Below are positions 1 to 5,936 of a stretch of DNA of 20,725 nt, in pieces. The translations under genes were made by a program, and so were the position numbers. Origin of the DNA: Mageeibacillus sp. UBA5734 (lineage in GTDB: Bacteria; Bacillota; Clostridia; Saccharofermentanales; UBA5734); contig DIGA01000033.1 of NCBI GenBank assembly GCA_002419365.1, forward strand, positions 1-20,725, read 5' to 3'. The first letter of the stretch is position 1; the number at the start of each line of letters is the position of its first letter. The notes under the pieces were generated by a model. That model did no database searches, was not told where the DNA came from, and saw only the letters and a list, made by a program, of their open reading frames with translations.

Positions 1-2
1 TG

Positions 3-812
3 CTGTCAGACTTGCACGCTGAATGGCTGCGCCTCAAGCCAGAGCGTATCGCGCAGGCCCTGGCAGCCGAAGAGTTCGACCTGGTGCTTTTTGCCGGCGA
101 CCTGACCGGCCGCCATCATCGACCCGATCGAGCCAAGCCTTGGCTCGATGCCCTGGCGGTCGTCTGCCAGCGTCTGGGTAAAGCCTGCTATGCCGTACCC
201 GGCAATCACGATTCGCCAGCATCGCTCGATTTGCTAGGCCGGGCGGGTTTTACGATTCTCAAAAACGACAGCCATGTCATTCGTGACCGGTCAGGCCGGG
301 ACTGGCTCCTGATCGGACTCGACATCCTGAAAAAAGGCCAGCCCGACTTTGCGCAAGCTTTGAAACGCACAACCGCCTCCGGTTACGCTTCCAGTTCGGC
401 AGCTGGTGCAGGACTCAGGACAGCCTCCGGTGCGGCATCCGGTACAGAGCCCTGGATTGACGCAAGGGCATCGATCCCGCCCGAGCGGCGAATCGTCCTG
501 GCCCACAATCCGGACACTTTTTTTCTGGTTCCTGCCGGACAGGCTGGATTCTTCCTCGCCGGCCATTTCCATGGCGGCCAGATCTACCTGCCTTTCCACT
601 TGGAATTTTTTATCTTGAGGCGGGAAAAATTGGGCCGGATGGGGTATCATAAGGGAAGTTTTGCTTTGAATGGTCTCACCGGCTACATCAGCCGCGGGCT
701 GGGCTCCGTCCTTTTTCCCTTGCGGCTGGGATCGATGCCAGAACTGGCAATCCTGGAACTCCGGCCTGCCACACAGGCTGCCACAGCCCAAGAGCAGGAA
801 GTGAAGCAATAG
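3..812 (+). CDS. Calcineurin-like metallophosphoesterase (5' end outside window)
   Basis: This is a metal-dependent phosphoesterase of the YkuE/LpxG-like calcineurin superfamily. The family motifs appear in order: D-L-H at bases 9-17, GDLTG near base 100, GNHD near base 203, AHNPD near base 500 and GHFHGGQ near base 560. Together these supply the two-metal site. The D-L-H motif lies upstream of the first possible start inside the window (TTG at 12), so the gene must begin before base 1 and the N-terminus, perhaps with a membrane anchor, is missing. A Ser/Ala/Gly-rich stretch of about 25 residues (bases 370-450) looks like an insertion relative to the family core. It ends 34 bases before the next gene and is probably co-transcribed with it. 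The substrate cannot be read from the sequence; membrane lipid pyrophosphates are one possibility known in the family. Confidence 0.88.
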   Translation: MSDLHAEWLRLKPERIAQALAAEEFDLVLFAGDLTGRHHRPDRAKPWLDALAVVCQRLGKACYAVPGNHDSPASLDLLGRAGFTILKNDSHVIRDRSGRDWLLIGLDILKKGQPDFAQALKRTTASGYASSSAAGAGLRTASGAASGTEPWIDARASIPPERRIVLAHNPDTFFLVPAGQAGFFLAGHFHGGQIYLPFHLEFFILRREKLGRMGYHKGSFALNGLTGYISRGLGSVLFPLRLGSMPELAILELRPATQAATAQEQEVKQ

Positions 813-846
813 CACGATCATATATATCCCTGGAGGTTTTACGACT

Positions 847-1341
847 TTGAAAGAATCCATCATGCAGCTCCTCGAAACCTGGTTTGGCAATTCCCATGCC
901 CTCGTCGTCCTGATCGGCTCCGCCATCCCGATCACGGAAATGCGCGCCACCATCCCCGCTGGGATCCTGATCTGGGGTCTCAATCCCTGGCTGGTCATGC
1001 TCCTCGGCTTCGTCGGCGCCCTGCTGCCTGTTCCCTTCCTGCTCCTCTTTTTCTCCAGCGTTCTCAAATGGTTGCACAAATTCCCGGCCTTGAACGGGCT
1101 GACCCAATTCATCGACAATAAAATCCAGAAAAATGTCCACCACTTTGAAAAATCGTCCGAGGCAGCCCTGATCTTGTTTGTGGCGATTCCCCTGCCAGGA
1201 ACCGGCTTGTGGACCGGCAGTGCCGTCGCTTCCTTCCTTGGCTTCAAATTCTGGCGTTCTTTTATCTGCGTCGCAGCCGGTGGTGCCCTTTCTGCCATCG
1301 TCCTGACCATTCTGTCCGTTTTCTTCAGCACGGTCTTGTAA
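847..1341 (+). CDS. Small membrane protein, COG2426 (putative small multidrug export family)
   Basis: A 164-residue integral membrane protein resembling the COG2426/PF06695 family, called small multidrug export proteins although the transport function is poorly proven. It has several hydrophobic segments (about residues 15-35, 40-75 and 125-160), with the family-like stretches AIPITEMRATIPAGI and AIPLPGTGLWTGS. The chosen start is TTG at 847 because GGAGGT (832-837) lies 9 bases upstream; an ATG five codons further in (862) is the alternative. It sits between the phosphoesterase and the PfoR-like gene with short gaps, which suggests an operon of membrane-related functions. Confidence 0.82.
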   Translation: MKESIMQLLETWFGNSHALVVLIGSAIPITEMRATIPAGILIWGLNPWLVMLLGFVGALLPVPFLLLFFSSVLKWLHKFPALNGLTQFIDNKIQKNVHHFEKSSEAALILFVAIPLPGTGLWTGSAVASFLGFKFWRSFICVAAGGALSAIVLTILSVFFSTVL

Positions 1342-1359
1342 AGCTTTCAGGAGGCTCGT

Positions 1360-2418
1360 ATGGAAAAGGTCCGGGCATTTTTAAAACGCAAAAACATTGT
1401 GTTTTCGGCGCATCGGTATGGCGTCGAGGCCATGGGTGCGATGGCGCTGGGCCTGTTCTGCTCGCTGTTGATCGGCACCATTCTCAATACGATCGGGACC
1501 CAGACGGGGTATGCAGCCCTGAATACGATTGGCGGCTATGCCAGCGCGATGTCAGGCCCAGCGATGGCGATCGCGATCGGCTATGCCTTGCAGGCGCCAC
1601 CCCTGGTCCTCTTCTCACTGGCCACCGTCGGTCATGCCTCAAACCAGCTCGGTGGAGCCGGCGGCCCACTGGCGGTCCTGGTCATTGCCATCCTGGCAGC
1701 CGAATTCGGCAAAGCTGTCGCCAAGGAAACCCGGGTCGATATCCTGGTCACGCCGCTGGTCACCATCCTCGTCGGCGTTGGACTGGCTGCCTGGTGGGCG
1801 CCAGCGATCGGTGCGGCAGCAGCATCGGTCGGTCATTTCATCATGTGGGCCACCGAACTGCAGCCCCTTGTAATGGGCACCCTGGTCTCCGTGACCGTTG
1901 GCATCGCCCTGACACTGCCGATCTCCAGTGCGGCTATCTGTGCCGCCCTCGGCCTGACTGGCCTGGCCGGAGGTGCCGCCCTGGCTGGCTGCAGCGCCCA
2001 GATGGTCGGTTTTGCTGTCCTCTCCTTCCGTGACAACAACTGGGGCGGCTTTTTTGCCCAGGGCCTGGGCACCTCGATGCTCCAGATGGGCAACATTGTC
2101 CGAAATCCGCGCGTCTGGCTGCCGGCGATCCTGACCTCAGCCATCACCGGCCCGGTCGCTACCGTCGTCTTTGGCCTGCAGCAAAACGGACCGGCGATCG
2201 CCTCGGGCATGGGCACCTGCGGACTGGTCGGTCCGATCGGCGTCTACACCGGCTGGATTTCTGACATCGCTGCCGGCAACAAAGCGGCCATTGGCGCGAT
2301 GGATTGGCTGGCCCTGGCAGTCATCGTCGTTGTCCTGCCAGCCATTCTGACCTGGGCCTTTGGCCTCTATTTCCGCAAAATCGGCTGGATCCGGGAGGGC
2401 GATCTGAGACTGGGCTGA
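1360..2418 (+). CDS. PfoR-like PTS_EIIC-type membrane protein (COG3641)
   Basis: A 352-residue, very hydrophobic, Gly/Ala-rich protein of the PTS_EIIC_2 family (COG3641). Relatives include the Clostridium perfringens PfoR protein and putative sugar-permease subunits without the other PTS domains. Around ten hydrophobic segments alternate with polar turns. Family-like features are the N-terminal FSAHRYGVEAMGAMALGLF, the repeated VGPIGVYTG type loops and the conserved glycines. The start ATG at 1360 is preceded by AGGAGG (1349-1354). The gap to the previous gene is only 18 bases, so translation from the same message is likely. No clear terminator follows; the next gene appears to have its own promoter. 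The transported substrate is unknown. Confidence 0.82.
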   Translation: MEKVRAFLKRKNIVFSAHRYGVEAMGAMALGLFCSLLIGTILNTIGTQTGYAALNTIGGYASAMSGPAMAIAIGYALQAPPLVLFSLATVGHASNQLGGAGGPLAVLVIAILAAEFGKAVAKETRVDILVTPLVTILVGVGLAAWWAPAIGAAAASVGHFIMWATELQPLVMGTLVSVTVGIALTLPISSAAICAALGLTGLAGGAALAGCSAQMVGFAVLSFRDNNWGGFFAQGLGTSMLQMGNIVRNPRVWLPAILTSAITGPVATVVFGLQQNGPAIASGMGTCGLVGPIGVYTGWISDIAAGNKAAIGAMDWLALAVIVVVLPAILTWAFGLYFRKIGWIREGDLRLG

Positions 2419-2421
2419 ATG

Positions 2422-2438
2422 AAGGTCATTTAAGGTCA
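2422..2438 (+). promoter_or_regulatory. Tandem AAGGTCA direct repeat upstream of the arsC promoter
   Basis: AAGGTCA occurs at 2422-2428 and again at 2432-2438, a period of 10 bases or one helical turn. It ends just before the proposed -35 box at 2440. Such spacing is common for response regulators of the OmpR/PhoB type that bind head-to-tail, so this may be an activator site. The repeat is seen directly; the role is inference. Confidence 0.35.
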
Positions 2439-2439
2439 G

Positions 2440-2468
2440 TTAACAAAAATATTACCGCGTCCTAATCT
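2440..2468 (+). promoter_or_regulatory. Candidate sigma-A-type promoter for arsC
   Basis: TTAACA (2440-2445) and TAATCT (2463-2468) are separated by 17 bases, close to the -35/-10 consensus. This would start transcription near 2475, leaving an untranslated leader of about 75 bases before the gene. A second AATAAT-like box occurs near 2490, so the exact start is uncertain. Confidence 0.45.
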
Positions 2469-2550
2469 GGAGCCAACCTTTTGCTGAAATAATGGTACTG
2501 ATCAAGCGATCGGTAAAATTTTAGTGAATGGATCCTGGAGGAACGATCTC

Positions 2551-2979
2551 ATGGTAAAGGTCCTTTTTGTCTGTGTTCATAATTCTGCCCGGAGCCAGAT
2601 GGCCCAGGAATTCCTCAATAATCTGGGCAAGGGCAAATTCATCGCCGAAAGTGCCGGTCTCGAACCCGGAGTGATCAATCCACGAGTCGTTCAAGTCATG
2701 CAGGAAGTCGGCTTTGATATTTCGGCCAATCCCTGCAATTCGGCTTTTGACTTTTTCAAACAAGGCCGCCAGTATGATCTTGTGATCACGGTTTGTGACC
2801 AGGTCAATGGTCAACGCTGCCCGATCTTCCCTTCCGCGAAAGCCACCCTGCACTGGAGTTTTGCAGATCCATCCAGTTTTGAGGGCAGTGAAACGGAGGT
2901 TCTGCAGCAGACCCGCGAGGTGCGTGACCAGATCAAAACACGCATCGAAGAATTCATCCGCGTCTACAACATCGATTGA
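2551..2979 (+). CDS. arsC: Arsenate reductase, thioredoxin-coupled / low-molecular-weight phosphatase fold
   Basis: A 142-residue protein of the low-molecular-weight tyrosine phosphatase fold, of the type that reduces arsenate to arsenite with electrons from thioredoxin. The P-loop C-x5-R is present as C8-VHNSA-R14, followed by S15. The two further cysteines needed to relay the disulphide in this class, C82 and C90, sit in the stretch TVCDQVNGQRCPIFP. Their spacing is one residue longer than in the plasmid pI258 enzyme but both cysteines are kept. The start is ATG 2551, preceded by TGGAGGA (2536-2542); a longer frame beginning at 2524 would bury this ribosome binding site. No arsenite pump or ArsR is adjacent, so it is a lone arsC or a phosphatase of related function. 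Confidence 0.85.
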   Translation: MVKVLFVCVHNSARSQMAQEFLNNLGKGKFIAESAGLEPGVINPRVVQVMQEVGFDISANPCNSAFDFFKQGRQYDLVITVCDQVNGQRCPIFPSAKATLHWSFADPSSFEGSETEVLQQTREVRDQIKTRIEEFIRVYNID

Positions 2980-2990
2980 TCGAAAGCCAG

Positions 2991-3462
2991 TCAGCGGAGC
3001 TCTTTGAATTTCAGTGCCAGCATGGTGCGGGAAAAACCTGCGGCAGCATCGACGCCTGGATCTTACGAGCGACATTGAGCTCGGCGCTGATCCGCTCCTT
3101 CTCCCCGGTGATGGTTTTTAAATTGATCATGTAGCTTTTCAGGCCGCTTGTTATGTCAAGGATGCTTTCAGACAGTCATTCAATCTGGTTGTCTCTTCGT
3201 CATGGTCCGCATCTGCCGCGTCACCGATGACGCCGGGGGTATTGATAGCTGTAAAAAAATCGGGATTTTCTGCCAGAATAGCCGAACTCGTGGCGCTGAT
3301 GACATAGTTCATGGTCCTGAAGACAGCCGGATCCGGAAAATGGATCACATGGACAAAGTATCCATACCCCCCAATGAAAGTTGCCAGACGCAAGGCAAAT
3401 CGCGTGCAAAGCAAGGTCAGCCGGGTTTGCAGTTTCCTGCGTCTATTTTGATCCGGTTTCAT
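2991..3462 (-). pseudogene. Remnant of a SpoIIE/RsbU-family sensor protein phosphatase
   Basis: Three pieces of one protein family lie in order in three different reading frames on the minus strand. From 3462 to about 3180 there is a 103-codon piece with a basic start and a likely membrane segment (RLATFIGGYGYFVHV). From about 3175 to 3035, in the next frame, comes the typical linker that precedes the PP2C domain in SpoIIE-like proteins (EKERISAELNVARKIQ followed by ASMLPQVFP). From 3026 to 2991, in the third frame, TMLALKFKELR and a stop resemble the C-terminal end of the same domain. Nearly all of the roughly 200-residue catalytic domain is missing between the last two pieces, and the sensor/HAMP region is also too short. 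The gene is therefore dead. It starts 49 bases after the GG-leader peptide gene, so the two may once have been an operon. Confidence 0.75.
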
Positions 3463-3511
3463 CTATGATTTAAATTCCTTCCCAAAATCCAGCACCTTGC
3501 GGTCAGCCAAT

Positions 3512-3619
3512 TCACTCCGACAGGCCGGTTTGGTCATTGACGATTTCGATCACACCGCCGCTCACTTTGTCGAGTTCTTCGTCTGACTTTTTCTCGATGG
3601 ATGGTTTTCCTTCGTCCAT
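3512..3619 (-). CDS. Small double-glycine (GG) leader peptide
   Basis: A 35-codon gene. The sequence contains EELDKVSGG (residues 14-22), a classic double-glycine leader ending in the cleavage site used by C39-peptidase ABC exporters. A leader of 22 residues would be removed to leave a 13-residue, acidic core, VIEIVNDQTGLSE, with no cysteine. The start is convincing: AAGGAGG (3632-3626) lies six bases before ATG 3619. The family of such peptides includes bacteriocins and signalling peptides. No exporter, modification enzyme or immunity gene is visible in the window, so it may depend on a distant transporter or be an orphan. The core is short for a bacteriocin, which leaves a signalling peptide or a decayed precursor as options. 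The downstream neighbour is the phosphatase pseudogene. Confidence 0.68.
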   Translation of the reverse strand: MDEGKPSIEKKSDEELDKVSGGVIEIVNDQTGLSE

Positions 3620-3653
3620 TTGAAACCTCCTTCGCATCCTGCCTGGATGGTTC

Positions 3654-3668
3654 CTGTCAGTGTGACAG
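3654..3668. promoter_or_regulatory. Inverted repeat CTGTCA-GTG-TGACAG upstream of the GG peptide gene
   Basis: A perfect 6-base inverted repeat with a 3-base centre, about 22 bases before the ribosome binding site of the small peptide gene. It could be an operator or a small hairpin in the leader transcript. No matching regulator is identified. Confidence 0.3.
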
Positions 3669-3704
3669 ACTTTTGTAAATTCGAGGCCAGTCTCTATTAC
3701 GATC

Positions 3705-3714
3705 TTGTTAACAA
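3705..3714. promoter_or_regulatory. Palindrome TTGTTAACAA
   Basis: A perfect 10-base palindrome about 85 bases upstream of the GG peptide gene (minus strand) and about 30 bases before palindromic element copy 1. It may be an operator. No clear -35/-10 pair could be placed around it. Confidence 0.25.
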
Positions 3715-3744
3715 TGCGAGGTCTGGTCTGGCAGGTCCTGATTC

Positions 3745-3810
3745 CCTACGCAAACTGGCCTGATCAAAACACATGGTTTCGACCAGTTTGATCAGGCCAG
3801 TTTGCGTAGG
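3745..3810. repeat. Dispersed palindromic element, copy 1 (perfect 24-bp arms)
   Basis: The left arm 3745-3768 begins CCTACGCAAACTGGCC and the right arm 3787-3810 ends GGCCAGTTTGCGTAGG. The arms are perfect reverse complements over 24 bases around an 18-base loop. The loop holds a second small stem TGGT-TTCG-ACCA (3774-3785) with a UUCG-type tetraloop. It is related to copies at 15191 and 20388. It lies in the gap between the divergent GG peptide gene and marR. The structure resembles REP or small MITE-like elements; no transposase for it is in the window. Confidence 0.85.
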
Positions 3811-3886
3811 AACTGAATTTGCACTGACAGAATCTCGCTTTGGTGGTGTCTAGAAAATTTCTTACCGTAACGCTTGTACCACTTTT

Positions 3887-3904
3887 TATCTTGATTTCAA
3901 GATA
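3887..3904. promoter_or_regulatory. MhqR/MarR-type operator 1
   Basis: TATCTTGATTTCAAGATA has perfect 8-base arms around a 2-base centre. It resembles the Bacillus subtilis MhqR operator, TATCTCGAATTCGAGATA. It covers the -35 box of the marR promoter, so binding would block RNA polymerase. Its centre is 30 bases (about three helical turns) from operator 2. Confidence 0.75.
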
Positions 3905-3919
3905 TTTCTCGGGTATTAT
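3891..3919 (+). promoter_or_regulatory. Promoter of the marR-pirin-wrbA operon
   Basis: TTGATT (3891-3896) and TATTAT (3914-3919) are separated by exactly 17 bases. The -35 box lies inside operator 1 and the -10 box overlaps the start of operator 2, which fits repression of the operon by its own first gene product. Confidence 0.7.
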
Positions 3920-3935
3920 CTTGATATCGAGATAA
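3916..3935. promoter_or_regulatory. MhqR/MarR-type operator 2
   Basis: TTATCTTGATATCGAGATAA is an inverted repeat with 10-base arms and one mismatched pair. It overlaps the -10 box and the transcription start region. Two operators for one MarR dimer each suggest tight autorepression, released by electrophiles or quinones as known for MhqR-type proteins. Confidence 0.75.
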
Positions 3936-3968
3936 ACAACCCGCGAGTCACAGAAAGGAGGCAGCCCC

Positions 3969-4424
3969 ATGAGCCAAGACAGTCTGAAACTGGTCATCGC
4001 CCTGGCCCGGGCGCACACCGCACTGTTTAACCGGATCGAGAAAAATGTCCAGCAGTTTGGCCTGACGACCAGCGAATTTGGTGTCCTCGAGCTTCTGTAT
4101 CACAAAGGCGACCAGGCAGTCCAGGCGGTGGCGGAGAAAATCCTCGTGACCAGCGGTACCGTGACCTACGTGATCGATAAGCTGCAGAAAAAAGGTCTGG
4201 TTCTGCGCCGCCAATGCGAGACCGACCGCCGAGTTTTTTACGTGACCTTGACCGACGAAGGCCGATCCCTCATCGCCAAAATTTTCCCCCAGCACGAACA
4301 ATTCCTGGATGACCTGTTCCAAGGCATCGCTGCCGATGACAAGCAGCAGCTGATCCGCCAATTGGCACAGGTCAAGACAGTGATTGACCGCAAGGAGGCA
4401 TCCCCCGATGATCCGCAAACTTGA
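3969..4424 (+). CDS. MarR-family repressor, MhqR-like
   Basis: A 151-residue winged-helix repressor of the MarR family. The helix-turn-helix and wing are in about residues 38-100: TTSEFGVLELLYHKG, then VTSGTVTYVIDKLQKKGLV, then the wing with the family DRR motif (TDRRVFYVTLTDEG). The best likeness is the MhqR subgroup, which senses quinones and other electrophiles. Two MhqR-like palindromes sit on its promoter, and the following genes (pirin, WrbA-type quinone reductase) match the known MhqR regulon. A ribosome binding site AAAGGAG (3954-3960) precedes ATG 3969. The C-terminus overlaps the start of the pirin gene by 17 bases. One cysteine is present (within RRQCETDRR, near residue 80) and could be a redox sensor, which is inference. 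Confidence 0.88.
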   Translation: MSQDSLKLVIALARAHTALFNRIEKNVQQFGLTTSEFGVLELLYHKGDQAVQAVAEKILVTSGTVTYVIDKLQKKGLVLRRQCETDRRVFYVTLTDEGRSLIAKIFPQHEQFLDDLFQGIAADDKQQLIRQLAQVKTVIDRKEASPDDPQT

Positions 4425-5106
4425 CCACCAGAACATGGGCCGCAGCAACCTCGGCTGGCTGCAAAGCCTGTTCCACTTCTCTTTTGCCGACTACCACAAC
4501 CCTGCCAATATGAACTTTGGCGTCCTGCGGGTCGTCAACGATGACCTCGTCCAGGCAGGGACTGGATTTGCCACCCACCCGCACCGCGACATGGAAATCA
4601 TTTCCTATGTCATCGACGGCCACCTGACCCACGGTGACAGCATGGGCAATCAGAACACGATCACGCGCGGCCATGTCCAATACATGAGCGCCGGCACGGG
4701 CATCCAGCACAGCGAATACAACTGGGGCGAACAGACCGCCCGCTTCCTGCAGATCTGGATCCTGCCCGACCGCAGAGGCCACATCCCCCAGTATGGCGAT
4801 TACCGCTTCGATTGGGAGGCACGGCACAACCAGTGGCTCCAGATCGTTTCCAGCCCCGCTGGCACAGCTCCGATCAAGATCCACCAGGACGCCAACCTGT
4901 TCGTGCTCGAACTGGACCCCGGCAGCAGCATCGATTTCGAACTTGCACCGGATCGTCAAGCTTACTTGATCCAGATCGAAGGCACCTCACTTGCCAATGG
5001 TATCGCCCTCAACACCCGCGACGCTGCAGAAATCAGCGCTGAAACCATCACATTGGAAGCCCAAACGAAATCCCATTACATCCTGATCGAAATGAAACAA
5101 CAATAA
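4408..5106 (+). CDS. Pirin family bicupin (quercetinase-like, YhhW type)
   Basis: A 232-residue protein of the pirin family with two cupin domains. The metal site in the N-terminal cupin is complete: H57 and H59 in FATHPHRDMEI, and H101 and E103 in GTGIQHSEYN, the same numbering as in Escherichia coli YhhW, which has quercetin dioxygenase activity in vitro. The start is ATG 4408, preceded by AAGGAGG (4392-4398); a longer reading frame from TTG 4384 would start before this site. It overlaps the marR end, indicating translational coupling. The setting between an MhqR-like repressor and a quinone reductase suggests a role in removing catechol/quinone or flavonoid-like compounds. Confidence 0.9.
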   Translation: MIRKLDHQNMGRSNLGWLQSLFHFSFADYHNPANMNFGVLRVVNDDLVQAGTGFATHPHRDMEIISYVIDGHLTHGDSMGNQNTITRGHVQYMSAGTGIQHSEYNWGEQTARFLQIWILPDRRGHIPQYGDYRFDWEARHNQWLQIVSSPAGTAPIKIHQDANLFVLELDPGSSIDFELAPDRQAYLIQIEGTSLANGIALNTRDAAEISAETITLEAQTKSHYILIEMKQQ

Positions 5107-5125
5107 TTTTTTGGAGGAACTCATC

Positions 5126-5740
5126 ATGGAAAAAGTCAAATTAGCCATCGTCTACTACAGTGCCACCGGCATCAACTACCAGCTCGCCCAGTGGGCAAAC
5201 GAAGCCGCCCAGGAAACCGGCGCCGAAGTCCGGCTCGTCCGCATCGCTGAGACCGCACCCGATGCGGCCATCGATTCCAATCCAGCCTGGCGGGCCAACG
5301 TCGACAACACCGCCCATATCCCGGAAGCCAGTTCCGACGACCTCGACTGGGCCGACGCCATCCTCTTCTCCGTTCCGACCCGCTTTGGCAACATGGCCGC
5401 CCAAGCCAAAAATTTCATTGACCGCCAAGGTGGCCTGTGGGCCCAGGGTAAGCTGACCAATAAAACCGTCAGTGCCATGTCTTCAGCCCAAAACCCGCAC
5501 GGCGGCCAGGAAGCCACCATCCTCTCCCTCTACACCAGCATGTTCCATTGGGGCGCCATCGTCGTCGCACCTGGCTACACCGATGGCTCAGTCTTCAAAG
5601 CCGGCGGCAATCCCTACGGCACCTCCGTGTCCCAGGGCGCAGATGGCAAACCGGTTGAGGACGTCCGTGACGCCGTAGCCCACCAAGCCAAACGCCTGAT
5701 CGCAGTAACCGCCCAGCTCAAAGCCGGCGCTGGCGCCTGA
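5126..5740 (+). CDS. wrbA: NAD(P)H:quinone oxidoreductase, WrbA type
   Basis: A 204-residue flavodoxin-fold FMN enzyme that reduces quinones by two electrons, avoiding semiquinone radicals. Family motifs are the FMN phosphate loop YSATGINYQLA near residues 11-21, PTRFGNMAAQAKNFIDRQGG near 88-107, SSAQNPHGGQEATILSLYT near 120-138 and GGNPYGTS near 161-168. The start is ATG 5126, with TGGAGGA at 5112-5118. It is 19 bases downstream of pirin and closes the operon, followed by a strong terminator. The gene context supports a quinone detoxification role. Confidence 0.93.
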   Translation: MEKVKLAIVYYSATGINYQLAQWANEAAQETGAEVRLVRIAETAPDAAIDSNPAWRANVDNTAHIPEASSDDLDWADAILFSVPTRFGNMAAQAKNFIDRQGGLWAQGKLTNKTVSAMSSAQNPHGGQEATILSLYTSMFHWGAIVVAPGYTDGSVFKAGGNPYGTSVSQGADGKPVEDVRDAVAHQAKRLIAVTAQLKAGAGA

Positions 5741-5830
5741 AGAGAGACGGATTGAAGATTGACATACTGGTAGCGTGATCCAATCGACTGAGACGCTTCT
5801 TAATCTCGATTCTTTCAGGACCATCACGAA

Positions 5831-5856
5831 AGCCCTGGCACTCGCCAGGGCTTTTT
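5831..5856 (+). terminator. Rho-independent terminator after wrbA
   Basis: The stem AGCCCTGGC (5831-5839) pairs perfectly with GCCAGGGCT (5844-5852) around a 4-base loop and is followed by TTTT. It ends the marR-pirin-wrbA transcript about 90 bases after the wrbA stop. Confidence 0.92.
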
Positions 5857-5904
5857 CGCGCGAGTGACCAGGCCCGGTGTAACAAAATCAAGCGAACCTT
5901 CCTG

Positions 5905-5910
5905 TATAAT
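5905..5910 (+). promoter_or_regulatory. -10 box of the FAD oxidoreductase gene
   Basis: A perfect TATAAT at 5905-5910 lies 26 bases before the ATG, in the short gap after the terminator. The -35 region at 17 bases distance is poor (AACAAA-like), so either an activator helps or the true -35 is offset. Confidence 0.5.
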
Positions 5911-5936
5911 CAAATGAAGTGTCAGGAGGGAAGCGT

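Noticed and set aside
12..14. TTG at 12 as start of the phosphoesterase
   Set aside because: The metal-binding D-L-H motif begins at base 9, upstream of this codon, so the gene starts outside the window.
291..1331. A 346-codon open frame on the minus strand
   Set aside because: It lies antisense to the phosphoesterase and the COG2426 gene, both with clear motifs; its composition is that of a shadow frame in GC-rich DNA.
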